Origin: Arthrobacter sp. MMS18-M83
GTDB taxonomy: Bacteria; Actinomycetota; Actinomycetes; Actinomycetales; Micrococcaceae
DNA length: 64,000 bases
Direction of reading: 5' to 3'
NCBI RefSeq assembly: GCF_026683955.1
Contig: NZ_CP113343.1
Span: 1,922,001-1,986,000 of the forward strand
Shown: positions 50,756 through 59,753 of the stretch, piece by piece
Layout of the letters: each line of letters starts with the position of its first letter
Position numbering within the stretch: position 1 is the stretch's first letter
Translations under genes and position numbers: made by a program
Notes under the pieces: model-generated
What the model was told of the DNA's origin: nothing
What the model saw: only the letters and a program-made list of their open reading frames with translations
The model's database searches: none

Positions 50756-51191
50756 GGTGGCGCTCTCTCAGCCAGTCGCGGGCTTCCGCCTCGGAGGTGA
50801 AGAACCGCGCCGGAACTGATTCCGGCTTTGCGCGAAGGAGGTAGTGCGCGATCACCCGATCGACGGGGCTTTCCCCCAGCAAGGCACATGCCGAAACAAA
50901 CACTGAATTCGTGTAAGCCAGGCGCGCCTCGTTCGTCACTGACAGCACTCCGGTCACCGTCAGCAGCAGTGGCAGCCTCCGTCCTTCCGCAAAAGCCCGG
51001 ACGGCCGCGGCGGCAGCCCGGGCCTCCGGCGAGCGGACCACGGTGTTGGGCGGCAGGGTGACCTCAACGATGCCGTCTTGCGACAAGTCGACCGTGATCT
51101 GTTCCGTAACACCGAAGACCGTTTCCGAAGAAACATGAAGCGCACCATCGGGAAGCCGGGATTCCTGGGCAGGCAGGGTCTGGGCGCTCAT
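50745..51191 (-). CDS. STAS/SpoIIAA-like small protein coupled to the GGDEF-EAL gene
   Basis: 148 residues with the alternating strand-helix layout of STAS-like proteins: ITVDLSQDGIVEVTLPPN, RRLPLLLTVTGVLSVTNEAR and the C-terminal FFTSEAEARDWLRER, which ends like many SpoIIAA-like domains. I do not recognise a characterised member. ATG 51191 (MSAQTLP) is used; an open extension upstream lacks features. Its translation is linked to the c-di-GMP gene, so a sensing or partner role for that protein is plausible. The 51192-51468 gap behind it shows no clear gene. Confidence 0.7.
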   Translation of the reverse strand: MSAQTLPAQESRLPDGALHVSSETVFGVTEQITVDLSQDGIVEVTLPPNTVVRSPEARAAAAAVRAFAEGRRLPLLLTVTGVLSVTNEARLAYTNSVFVSACALLGESPVDRVIAHYLLRAKPESVPARFFTSEAEARDWLRERHRES

Positions 51192-51468
51192 CGCTGTGTG
51201 GCCCGCCGGCGTCGGGCAATCAGCCCGCGAAGGTCCTGAAAGGCACGAACCAGGAGGTAGGATGTTTCCTTTATGGGAAATATGAAGCCTGCGTGTCCCG
51301 TGCGACGCAGAACAAGCTGATGAGTCATGGGTCCTAGGTTCTGCCGTGTCGATCAATCTAGTTCAGCGCCAAGCTGCGTGGAACCCTCAGCCCGGCGCCA
51401 TTCCGGTGAGTGCACTCATGATAATGCACAGACTGCCCTCCCATTGACATGAGGCTACCCCTGAAAAG

Positions 51469-52221
51469 TCAGCGTCTTGCAAACCGCGCCGCTGTCCGTC
51501 GTACTTCCCGGACCCGTTGCGCCACCACCAGCCCCGCAGCGCAAAATCCGACGGTGATCGGATAGGCCATCAGGCGTTCCAAGGTTCCGGGTTCCGGGAC
51601 ATCCATCCGGGTCAGGCCGCCCACCACGAGGGCGCCCAGCGACACCGTTCCAGCCACGAGAATGAACCAACTCATGGGCGTATGCGGCAGCCAGAGCAGC
51701 CCGAGGAGCAACAGGGCGAACGCTCCGCCGATGAAGAACATGAGTGCGCCAACAAGATGCAAGGGAGACCTGAGGTCTTCCGGCACACACCCGACAATGA
51801 CAGTTCCCAGCCCGGAGATGCCCGTGAAAACGCGGACCGCGACGGCGGACGTCCACGCTTTGCGATAGGCGGCGCCTTGCTGGATCCGCACACCGGGACG
51901 GGCCGCTATACACAGGAGCGCGGAGCTGAGCAGCAGCGCCCCAAACAGCATTCCAAGGCCCTGCACCACAAAGGACGCATTCATGAGCAGATGGAGCGGC
52001 GAACAGATGTCACGGTGCTCGTAGATCCCGCAGTTGATGGCGCCAAGGTCGCTGATGAAACCAGTCCGGCGATCGTACGCCTCGGGCCCGCGCCAGGCTT
52101 CGATCACTGCCGATTCGGCCACGAAATACTGCACCACGCTCAACTGCGCCCAGCCGCCAATGATCGATCGGGTCGAGGCCAGGTCCGGCAGGTAGTCGCC
52201 GGGGGCGGCCGGCACCGTCAT
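51469..52221 (-). CDS. DUF998-type integral membrane protein (paralog 2)
   Basis: 250 residues, similar over its whole length to the protein encoded at 46751: EAYDRRTGFISDLGAINCGI, DICSPLHLLMNASFVVQGLG and a C-terminal LMAYPITVGFCAAGLVVAQR. Both keep the Cys pair spaced around the second loop. ATG 52221 has GGAGA close upstream; ATG 52233 is an alternative. The two paralogs bracket the TPR, peptide and c-di-GMP genes. Function unknown. Confidence 0.8.
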   Translation of the reverse strand: MTVPAAPGDYLPDLASTRSIIGGWAQLSVVQYFVAESAVIEAWRGPEAYDRRTGFISDLGAINCGIYEHRDICSPLHLLMNASFVVQGLGMLFGALLLSSALLCIAARPGVRIQQGAAYRKAWTSAVAVRVFTGISGLGTVIVGCVPEDLRSPLHLVGALMFFIGGAFALLLLGLLWLPHTPMSWFILVAGTVSLGALVVGGLTRMDVPEPGTLERLMAYPITVGFCAAGLVVAQRVREVRRTAARFARR

Positions 52222-52360
52222 CTGATCTCCCATGCGGGCCAGCCTAGCGGCACATACGGAGAGGCGACGGTTTGTCGGTGTTCGAGGGCTGCCCCGGCAG
52301 CTTGTATGCTTGTATGCGTGCCCGGCCAGCGGCTCCCAGGAGCTTCCGGCACGCGCACAG

Positions 52361-52433
52361 GCCCTCGTAGCTCAGTGGATAGAGCACGGCTCTCCTAAAG
52401 CCGGTGTCGTTGGTTCGATTCCAATCGAGGGCA
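52361..52433 (+). tRNA. tRNA-Arg (anticodon CCU)
   Basis: Full cloverleaf: acceptor GCCCTCG/CGAGGGC (52361-52367 and 52426-52432), anticodon stem CGGCT/AGCCG with loop CTCCTAA, so the anticodon is CCT at 52394-52396. T arm GGTTCGATTCC is standard. CCA is not encoded. Reads the rare AGG codon. Confidence 0.95.
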
Positions 52434-52434
52434 C

Positions 52435-52890
52435 TTGAAAGACCAGCCGCACAGATCGTCTCCGACGCAAGACCTGCGGGCCTACCTGCTGGGCAGCTGG
52501 ACCGTGGACCGGTCCCTGTGGGACAGGGCGAGCGGCACTCGTGGCGCGTTCACCGGCGTCGTGCGCTATTCAAAAACCCCCGACGGCGGGCTCCTCCTCC
52601 GCGAAGACGGCACCATGACCTGGCCCACCCACACCGGCCCGGCCTTCCGCGAATACCTCCTGAAGCCTTCGGACTCGCCCGCCGCGATGGACGTCTACTT
52701 CCCTGATGGCAAACCCTTCCATCGCATGAGCTTCACAGCTCATGCCAACCAAGACCGTCACTGGTGCGATCCTGATGACTACAAAGTCAGTTACCTCTGG
52801 GGCGGGCCGGATGCCTTTAGCTTCGCCTGGGACGTCCACGGACCAGCCAAGGATCTGCTGCTGGAATCGCAGCTGAGGAGAGAACGATGA
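52435..52890 (+). CDS. DUF6314-like protein starting next to the tRNA
   Basis: 151 residues from TTG 52435, two bases after the tRNA ends. The domain appears to start at LRAYLLGSWTVDRSLWDR and includes GVVRYSKTPDGGLLLREDG, VYFPDGKPFHRMSF, DDYKVSYLWGGPDAF and FAWDVHGPAKDLLLESQLRR. This lipocalin-like pattern fits DUF6314, function unknown. The only ribosome-site-like sequence (GAGGG) lies in the tRNA acceptor stem. The stop overlaps the Nudix start, so both are translated together. Confidence 0.75.
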   Translation: MKDQPHRSSPTQDLRAYLLGSWTVDRSLWDRASGTRGAFTGVVRYSKTPDGGLLLREDGTMTWPTHTGPAFREYLLKPSDSPAAMDVYFPDGKPFHRMSFTAHANQDRHWCDPDDYKVSYLWGGPDAFSFAWDVHGPAKDLLLESQLRRER

Positions 52891-53303
52891 CCCCTGACAG
52901 CCCAGCCAAGGACCTGATCGTAGTCAGCGCGGTCTGCGTCTACGACGACGCCGGGCGGCTGCTGACGGTCCGAAAGCGCGGCACGGAGAAATTCATGCAC
53001 CCGGGAGGCAAGCCGGAACCCGGCGAAACGGCGGCCGAGGCGGCATCCCGCGAGCTGGCCGAGGAAGTCGGAATCGCCATCGACCCCGCGGACCTGCAGC
53101 CCTTGGGCAGCTGGCTCGCCGTCGCCGCCAATGAGGCCGCCACGGACATCGAGGCCACCGTCTTCATCGCTCCGGGCACCTGGGAGGCCCATCCCTCGGC
53201 CGAAATAGCAGAGATCCGCTGGCTGGACCTCACGGTTGAACTTCCGGACGATCTGGCCCCGCTCCTGACGGACCATGTCTTGCCGATGCTTGCGAAAAGA
53301 TGA
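52887..53303 (+). CDS. Nudix hydrolase
   Basis: 138 residues with a complete Nudix box from GGKPEPGETAAEAASRELAE to EVGI (about residues 36-58), preceded by LIVVSAVCVYDDAGRLLTVR and RKRGTEKFMHPGGK. Hydrolyses a nucleoside diphosphate linked to another group; the specific substrate cannot be read from the sequence. ATG overlaps the stop of the DUF6314-like gene (ATGA). Confidence 0.9.
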   Translation: MTPDSPAKDLIVVSAVCVYDDAGRLLTVRKRGTEKFMHPGGKPEPGETAAEAASRELAEEVGIAIDPADLQPLGSWLAVAANEAATDIEATVFIAPGTWEAHPSAEIAEIRWLDLTVELPDDLAPLLTDHVLPMLAKR

Positions 53304-53450
53304 GGCTACGCACGCAAGGAAAATCCGCGTCTAACACCGCCTAAACTTCGCGGTTTTCCCATGAAAATCCAGCGAGAACTGACTATAGTGGTCGCACAGT
53401 TTGTTTTAACTTGATACAGGCTGCATTGTCAGGTCCAGCTGGGGGATCGC

Positions 53451-55496
53451 ATGCAATCTATTGTTCAGCGCCGGCGCGCCGCTGAAGACGGGCGCGCCGC
53501 TGAAGACGGGCGCGCCACTGAAGAGCCCGGTGGAGAACGGACAAAGTTCCGTGACACTCCACGCGAGGTCAGGGCCTACTCGGCTGCGGGAATCGCCGCT
53601 TGGGCGGCGCAACTGGGTCCCCCCGCGCCGGAGGCTCCGCGTTCCCGCAGAATGGCGAGGACCGGCGGCTTAGTTTCGATCGCGGCTTTGTTGCTCTACC
53701 TGACGTGGCGTATCTCGTTCACCATGCCGCTTGGTGGCTGGGACCATGTCATCGCTTGGACGCTGGTGACGTTTGAGGCCCTCCCCCTTGTGGGGCTCGT
53801 CCTGAAGTCCATCACGCTGTGGAACATCGATTGTCATGCCCCGGAGCCGGTAGCCGAACCGCCCAATGGCATGAGGGTCGCCGTGTTGATCCCCACGTAC
53901 AACGAACCGGTGGAGGTCCTTGCCCCCACGATCGCCGCGGCCTGCGCCCTTCAACCGAACCACGAGACATGGGTGTTGGATGACGGATCCCGCCCGTGGG
54001 TTGACGAGATGTGCGCGTCCTTCGGCGCGCGCTTTGTAACCCGCACCGAGCATGATCATGCCAAGGCGGGCAACATGAACCACGCGCTGGATCTGATGGC
54101 CGCCGAGGAAGCCGCCGGCAAAGACCCAATCGACATCATTGCCGTGCTGGACTGCGACCACGTACCCCTCCCGACATTCCTGACGGCCACCTTGGGCTGG
54201 TTCGCCGACGAGGAAATCGCCCTTGTCCAAGGGCCGCAGGCGTTCTATAACTCCGGAGCCTTCGACGACGACGGAATCTCCGGCGAGCAGGGGCTGTTCT
54301 TCAACGTCCTCATGCCCTCACGCAACGTTCCCGGCGCGGGGCCTTTCTGGTGCGGGTCAACATCCTTGCTCCGCGTCAAGGCACTTCGTGAGGTAGGTGG
54401 TGTAGCCACCGAAACCATCACCGAGGACATGCACACCACCCTCAAGCTCATCCGGATCGGGCGGAAGACCGTGTACCACCACCAAACCCTGGCAGTGGGC
54501 CTGGCCCCGGCAACGGCCGATCAGTACCTGCTGCAACGCCGCCGTTGGGGCATGGGCGCGATGCAGATCCTTACTTACGAGCGCCTGTGGGCCGCCAAGA
54601 GCTGGATGACCTGGCGGAACTTCCAGGAATACATCAACGGAACCTTATGGTGGCTGGAAGGCATTGCTACCCTGATTGCGTTCATTATTCCGATGGCGGT
54701 GATGATCTCAGGAGCCCAGACCTCGACCGCCGGCCCCGTGGAGTTCACCCTCGCCTTTGGAGCCATGTTCTGGGTCCGTTTGTGGGGCGCAAAAAGACTC
54801 ATGCGCCACCAGATCCACTGGCCGACGGCGTTCGCCCTGCGGATCTTCCGGGTCCCGGTTGGCATGGCCTGCCTCTGGTGGCTCGTCTCGCGCAAGACCC
54901 TCGAGTTCCAAGTCACTCCCAAAGGCGCTGCAGAGCTTCGACTCCGCGGGCGTGCCCCGTGGGTCCTCCTTGTGTTGATCTTCATCGTGGCCGGGATCAT
55001 TCTCTACGCAGCCGCGGGAGTCCTGGGATGGGTGCCCTGGCGGACAAGTCCGGGCTCCACTATTGCCGCCGGCGTGTGGCTGGTGTTGGCCGGAGTGGTC
55101 CTCGTTCTGGGAACGCTCCGGATCCGAGCCGCCGAATTCGCCACATCACGAAGGAACGCCCACCGGGCCACCATCAACATACCCGTCACGGTTGAGGGTG
55201 TCCCTGGCGAATTGCTTGATATCTCCATGGGTGGCGCCGCAGTTCAAGTGGAGGCCGACGCGCTGCCGGAGGCTGGCCGCGTTCACCTGGCGCTGCCGGG
55301 GGCCAAACCGATTGCCTTGGACATCGTTCGGGTCTGGTCCACGTCAAGGAACGGCCGCACGGCGTCACTGCAGGTTCACGACGGCGACTGGAACGCCTAT
55401 CGAAGCCTCGCACTCTGGCTTTTCCACACTCCCGATAATGTGTTGCCCGGCTTTCCTCCCGGCGTTCCTGCCATCGCAACTCGGGAGTCAGCATGA
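53451..55496 (+). CDS. family 2 glycan synthase with PilZ domain (cellulose-synthase-like)
   Basis: 681-residue membrane glycosyltransferase that polymerises and exports a polysaccharide. The GT2 domain shows WVLDDGSR (about residue 173), VLDCDHVP (233), TED (324) and QRRRW (about 361), the processive synthase set. Six to eight helices flank it. The C-terminal PilZ domain (about 560-660) has the c-di-GMP signature RNAHR and DISMGG. The N-terminus has three RAAEDG-type repeats encoded by an 18-bp tandem repeat. GGGGGA precedes ATG 53451. The next gene overlaps by four bases. No bcsB-like partner is seen, so the product may not be cellulose. Confidence 0.9.
   Translation: MQSIVQRRRAAEDGRAAEDGRATEEPGGERTKFRDTPREVRAYSAAGIAAWAAQLGPPAPEAPRSRRMARTGGLVSIAALLLYLTWRISFTMPLGGWDHVIAWTLVTFEALPLVGLVLKSITLWNIDCHAPEPVAEPPNGMRVAVLIPTYNEPVEVLAPTIAAACALQPNHETWVLDDGSRPWVDEMCASFGARFVTRTEHDHAKAGNMNHALDLMAAEEAAGKDPIDIIAVLDCDHVPLPTFLTATLGWFADEEIALVQGPQAFYNSGAFDDDGISGEQGLFFNVLMPSRNVPGAGPFWCGSTSLLRVKALREVGGVATETITEDMHTTLKLIRIGRKTVYHHQTLAVGLAPATADQYLLQRRRWGMGAMQILTYERLWAAKSWMTWRNFQEYINGTLWWLEGIATLIAFIIPMAVMISGAQTSTAGPVEFTLAFGAMFWVRLWGAKRLMRHQIHWPTAFALRIFRVPVGMACLWWLVSRKTLEFQVTPKGAAELRLRGRAPWVLLVLIFIVAGIILYAAAGVLGWVPWRTSPGSTIAAGVWLVLAGVVLVLGTLRIRAAEFATSRRNAHRATINIPVTVEGVPGELLDISMGGAAVQVEADALPEAGRVHLALPGAKPIALDIVRVWSTSRNGRTASLQVHDGDWNAYRSLALWLFHTPDNVLPGFPPGVPAIATRESA
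53471..53524 (+). repeat. 18-bp tandem repeat in the glycan synthase N-terminus
   Basis: CGCGCCGCTGAAGACGGG occurs about three times and encodes RAAEDG-RAAEDG-RATEEP. It is in phase with the codons, so copy-number change would keep the frame. Confidence 0.7.
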
Positions 55497-58400
55497 GCCG
55501 GTACAAGATTCGAAAGCCCGCCCTTGCTTGGATAGTGGTGGCCACCGGGGCGGCCGTGGTCATCCTGGCGATGATCCTCGACGCAAACCAAGGGACGTGG
55601 GCGTCACAGACCGTCGGCGATTTCGCTATCCTGGCAGCCGTACTGATCGCTTCAGCCAGTTGCGCCCGCGCCGCCATGCGGCAGGACGAAAGTGCCCGCG
55701 CCTGGTGGTTCATGACCCTGGCCACGCTCGTCTGGGCCGTGGCCCAATCAATCTGGACGTTCTTCGGACTCACCCTAGACCACGACTATCCCTACCCCTC
55801 GGTAGCCGACGCCCTTTTCGTCGGCTATTCGATCCCGGCCGCGATCGGCCTCTACTTGTTCCCCCGTCCCCGGGTTTCCCGGGTTGCTTTCCTGCGCGGA
55901 CTCCTGGATGCGGCAGTAATCGCCTCCGCCGTGCTTTTCATGAGCTGGGCCACCGTCCTCGGTTCCATGTACAGGGCCGGAGGGCAGGAAACCCTTGTCT
56001 ATCTCACCGGTCTTGCTTATCCGGTTGCCGATATCGTGATGGTCTCCATAGTCCTCATGCTCATGATGAGGAGGGCACCAGGGGAGCGCCTCAGGTGGGT
56101 CTGCCTAGGTGGCGGGCTGCTGATCCTTGCGATCACTGACAGTACCTACGTGGACCTGACCTCCGACGGCGTCACTGGACTGACCGGAACACCCCTGGCC
56201 GCAGGTTGGATCGCAGCGTTCCTGCTGATCGCCCTCGCCCCGCTGGTCCCCTACGCCCCGCGTCCACGGACCGACCGGCGCCTCTACACCTTGGCCTTGG
56301 AACTCCTCCCCTACGTCCCCGTCTTCGGTGCCGTCATGGTGGCGCCCATACGTGTTGGGCGTCCCAGCGACCCTTTCCTCCAGACCGTAGGCCTTACTGC
56401 GCTCGCCCTGGCCGTTACGCGACAGATTCTCATCATCCTGGAGAACATCGCCCTGACGCGGGATCTCGAGTCCAAGGTTGCCCAGCGCACGGCTGAACTC
56501 GAAGGTCTGGGCGCCATTGTGAACTCATCGGCCGATGCCATCGTGGGCAAGACCCCGGACGGCGTCATCACCAGCTGGAATCCCGGCGCCGAACGGATCT
56601 ACGGGTACAGCGCCGCGGAGGCAATTGGCAGGCATGTTTCCTTCATCATTCCGGACGATCTTGAGGACGAGGAAGAAGGCCTCCTCGCGGCGATCGCGGC
56701 TGGCGGGGAAACGCGCAGCTACGAGACGGAACGACTACGAGGCGACGGCTCCATTGTGCCCATCTCCCTGACGATGTCCCCCATCCGCGGTGCTGGCGGC
56801 ATCCACGGAGTTGCCACGATATCCCGGGACATCACCGAACGTCGGCTCGCGCAGGCCGAGTTGGTGACCGCGCGGGAAGCCGCCGAGGAATCCAGCCGCT
56901 TGAAGTCTGAGTTCCTGGCGACAATGAGCCATGAAATCCGCACGCCGATGAACGGCGTCATTGGATTAACCGGCCTGCTACTGGACACCCCCTTGGAAGA
57001 AACCCAGCGGCAATATGCCGAGGGCGTCAAAGGGGCGGGCGAAGCCCTGCTGGCCCTGATCAACGACATTCTGGACTTCTCGAAACTCGAAGCGGGCAAG
57101 GTTGACCTGGACCCCGCACCGTTCAATCCACGCACCCTGGTGGAGGAGCTCGCAGCCCTCCTGGCGGAAGCCGCCCAGGCCAAGGGCCTGGAACTCATCG
57201 CGTACTGCCGCCCGGAGGTTCCGGCGATGCTGGTGGGCGACGCAGGCCGCATCAGGCAGATTCTCCTCAATCTGGCCTCGAATGCCGTGAAGTTCACGCC
57301 TTCCGGTGAAGTCGTCATCAGCGTGAAGGTCGTGGAGAAGGACCCCGCAAACGTCTGGGTGCGCTTCGAAGTCCGTGACACCGGGATCGGGATCGGGGCA
57401 GCAGATCATCTCAGGCTCTTCGAGTCCTTCTCACAGGCCGATGCCTCCACCACCCGGCGGTATGGCGGAACCGGCTTGGGACTGGCGATCTCGCGGCGGC
57501 TCACAGAGGTGATGGGCGGCGAGATCGGGGTGGACAGTTCGCTGGGAAATGGCAGCACTTTCTGGGCCACCCTTCCATTGGGAGTGACAGGTCCCGCCGC
57601 AGCTCCGTCGTCGATCTCTCCCGATCAGCTGACCGGACTCCGGGTCCTGGTGGTGGATGACAACGCGACCAACCGCTTGGTGCTCGAAGGGCAACTAGCG
57701 GGCTGGCGGATGAAACCGGAGGCTGTAGGCGATGCCCAACAGGGCTTGGACCGTTGCCGCGAGGAAGCCGCCGCCGGACGTCCTTTCGACATTGCGGTCC
57801 TCGATATGTGCATGCCCCACATGAACGGGCTGGAGCTGGCGCGCACACTGAGTACCGACGCCGCGTTGGCCTCCATCCGGATCATCATGCTGACGTCCAC
57901 CATGAATGTGGACAAGGCCGAACTCGTGGCGGCCGGGGTTCAGGAGTGGCTCACGAAGCCCGTGCGCGGCTCTGAATTCTACGATCGGCTCATGCGCCTT
58001 GTAGCGACCCATCCGGTCAGCGCTCCCGGCGTCTCTCCCGCTGTCCCCGTCACCTTCAGCCAGCCTTCGCGCGGCCTGATTTTGATCGTGGAGGACAACG
58101 AGGTCAATCAGCTCGTGGCCCGGGGCATGGTCGCAAAGTTAGGGTACGAGGCCGACGTCGTCGCTGACGGAAGTGCGGCAGTCGCCGCAACTGGGGCGAC
58201 CAAGTACGCGGCGGTCTTGATGGACTGCCACATGCCCGTCATGGACGGATTCGAAGCAACCAAAGCCATTCGGGAACGGCAAAATGGACACCGCAGGCTC
58301 CCCGTCATTGCCATGACCGCCGGGGCCCTGGATGAGGACCGTGACCGCTGCCTTGCCGCCGGCATGGATGACTATCTCACCAAACCGGTGGACATGGACA

Positions 58401-58807
58401 AATTGAACCAGGTTCTCGCACGGTGGATACCCGAGCCGGCGAAGGAAGGCACCGAACCTGCCCTCGACCCCGCGAGGCTGGAAACATTGCGAGCCCTCGG
58501 CCCGGCGGACGGGCTGGGGTTGCTGCACGCCGCAGCACAGGCCTTCCGGCAAGACATCCAACCAAGCCTGGAGGCACTCCGCCAGGCTCTGGACAACGGA
58601 GGCGGAGACGCTTTCAGACAGGTAGCCCATAAATTGAAAGGCTCGGCAGCCAACATTGGAGCCGCCCGCGCGGCCCGGATGTGCGAAGAGATGGAACACG
58701 GCTCTTCAGACGGAGCGCCTGGCGATCGCGCCCTCCTCGCCGGTCTTGAAGCCGAACTGGCCGTTGTTGACAAAGCACTGGACGATGCTTTGGCGGTGGC
58801 CCCATGA
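55493..58807 (+). CDS. hybrid sensor histidine kinase with PAS, two receiver domains and Hpt
   Basis: 1104 residues. Nine or so helices form an N-terminal membrane sensor (about 10-320; MASE-like, family not certain). Then come a PAS domain (about 335-455), HisKA with [12 protein letters not shown] (phospho-His near 481), HATPase_c with [16 protein letters not shown] and [10 protein letters not shown], receiver 1 with LDMCMP (Asp near 769), receiver 2 with LMDCHMP (Asp near 907), and an Hpt domain with [11 protein letters not shown] (near 1045). The Hpt can pass phosphate on to a separate regulator, most likely the GGDEF response regulator that overlaps its end. Both receivers keep their Asp and Lys. 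Confidence 0.93.
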   Translation: MSRYKIRKPALAWIVVATGAAVVILAMILDANQGTWASQTVGDFAILAAVLIASASCARAAMRQDESARAWWFMTLATLVWAVAQSIWTFFGLTLDHDYPYPSVADALFVGYSIPAAIGLYLFPRPRVSRVAFLRGLLDAAVIASAVLFMSWATVLGSMYRAGGQETLVYLTGLAYPVADIVMVSIVLMLMMRRAPGERLRWVCLGGGLLILAITDSTYVDLTSDGVTGLTGTPLAAGWIAAFLLIALAPLVPYAPRPRTDRRLYTLALELLPYVPVFGAVMVAPIRVGRPSDPFLQTVGLTALALAVTRQILIILENIALTRDLESKVAQRTAELEGLGAIVNSSADAIVGKTPDGVITSWNPGAERIYGYSAAEAIGRHVSFIIPDDLEDEEEGLLAAIAAGGETRSYETERLRGDGSIVPISLTMSPIRGAGGIHGVATISRDITERRLAQAELVTAREAAEESSRLKSEFLATMSHEIRTPMNGVIGLTGLLLDTPLEETQRQYAEGVKGAGEALLALINDILDFSKLEAGKVDLDPAPFNPRTLVEELAALLAEAAQAKGLELIAYCRPEVPAMLVGDAGRIRQILLNLASNAVKFTPSGEVVISVKVVEKDPANVWVRFEVRDTGIGIGAADHLRLFESFSQADASTTRRYGGTGLGLAISRRLTEVMGGEIGVDSSLGNGSTFWATLPLGVTGPAAAPSSISPDQLTGLRVLVVDDNATNRLVLEGQLAGWRMKPEAVGDAQQGLDRCREEAAAGRPFDIAVLDMCMPHMNGLELARTLSTDAALASIRIIMLTSTMNVDKAELVAAGVQEWLTKPVRGSEFYDRLMRLVATHPVSAPGVSPAVPVTFSQPSRGLILIVEDNEVNQLVARGMVAKLGYEADVVADGSAAVAATGATKYAAVLMDCHMPVMDGFEATKAIRERQNGHRRLPVIAMTAGALDEDRDRCLAAGMDDYLTKPVDMDKLNQVLARWIPEPAKEGTEPALDPARLETLRALGPADGLGLLHAAAQAFRQDIQPSLEALRQALDNGGGDAFRQVAHKLKGSAANIGAARAARMCEEMEHGSSDGAPGDRALLAGLEAELAVVDKALDDALAVAP

Positions 58808-59736
58808 AGGTGCTCGTAGTGGATGACGACTTAGGTTCCCGCCTGGTAGCGAAAGCAGCAGTGGAGCAGTCCGGCCACGAGTGCATCGTGGCTGCGGACG
58901 GCAGCTCCGCCTGGGAGTTGTACAGGCAACACCGCCCGCAGGTGGTCGTGACTGATCTGATGATGCCCGGACTCGATGGGCTCGACCTCTGCAGGGCCAT
59001 CAGGTCCGCGGAGCAGGATTCCTACACCTATCTGGTCCTTGTCACATCCAAGGACTCACGCGAGGACGTGGTCGCCGGCATGCGTGCCGGCGCGGACGAC
59101 TATGTTGCCAAGCCCCTTGATCCCTTCACCCTGCATACCCGCCTTCTGGTGGCGCAAAGGGTTACTTCGCTGCACACGGACCTTGCGCGCTACCGCGCCG
59201 CGCTTGCGGAGCAAGCCCGGACCGATCCCTTGACGAAGCTCCATAACCGGCTGAAGCTCTCGGAGGATCTGGAGCAGCTGCACCACAAATGCGCTCGTTA
59301 CGGGACGGACTACAGCCTGGCCATCTGCGACGTCGACAATTTCAAGAGTTACAACGACATCTACGGCCACCAAGCCGGTGACTTGGCGCTGCAGGCCGTC
59401 GCGGCTTCCCTCGCCCGCCAAGGGCGCCAAAGCGATGGAATTTACCGGTTCGGCGGAGAGGAATTCCTTTTCCTGCTGCCCGGTCAGACTGTGTCCGGGG
59501 CAGAAACGAGGCTGGAGCGTGCACTCGCGGCTGTGCATGGCCTGGGCATCGCGCATTCCGGGAATCCCTCCGGGACCCTCACGGTGAGCGCTGGAGTCTC
59601 GGCCTACGTTCCCGACCACCGGGTCAGCAGCGAACGGCTCCTCAAGGAGGCCGACATGGCCCTGTACGCAGCCAAGTCAGCTGGCAGAAACCGCGTGGAA
59701 GTTGCGCCAGAAGTTCGGCAACACACCCAAAACTGA
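58804..59736 (+). CDS. response regulator with GGDEF output (diguanylate cyclase)
   Basis: 310 residues. Receiver domain (1-120) with acidic VVDDD, phospho-acceptor Asp51 in VVTDLMMPGLDG and Lys in VAKPLDPF. The GGDEF domain (about 140-300) has FGGEEFLFLLPG, the active GGEEF variant, and DVDNFKSYNDIYGHQAGD. ATG overlaps the kinase stop. With the kinase and the PilZ glycan synthase it forms a three-gene operon in which phosphorylation would raise c-di-GMP and activate polysaccharide synthesis. Confidence 0.94.
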   Translation: MKVLVVDDDLGSRLVAKAAVEQSGHECIVAADGSSAWELYRQHRPQVVVTDLMMPGLDGLDLCRAIRSAEQDSYTYLVLVTSKDSREDVVAGMRAGADDYVAKPLDPFTLHTRLLVAQRVTSLHTDLARYRAALAEQARTDPLTKLHNRLKLSEDLEQLHHKCARYGTDYSLAICDVDNFKSYNDIYGHQAGDLALQAVAASLARQGRQSDGIYRFGGEEFLFLLPGQTVSGAETRLERALAAVHGLGIAHSGNPSGTLTVSAGVSAYVPDHRVSSERLLKEADMALYAAKSAGRNRVEVAPEVRQHTQN

Positions 59737-59753
59737 AGTTGGATACCGAGGCC

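Noticed and set aside
51192..51468. Small proteins after the AGGAGG at about 51253
   Set aside because: The possible frames are 7-15 codons with no conserved feature; spacing is poor.
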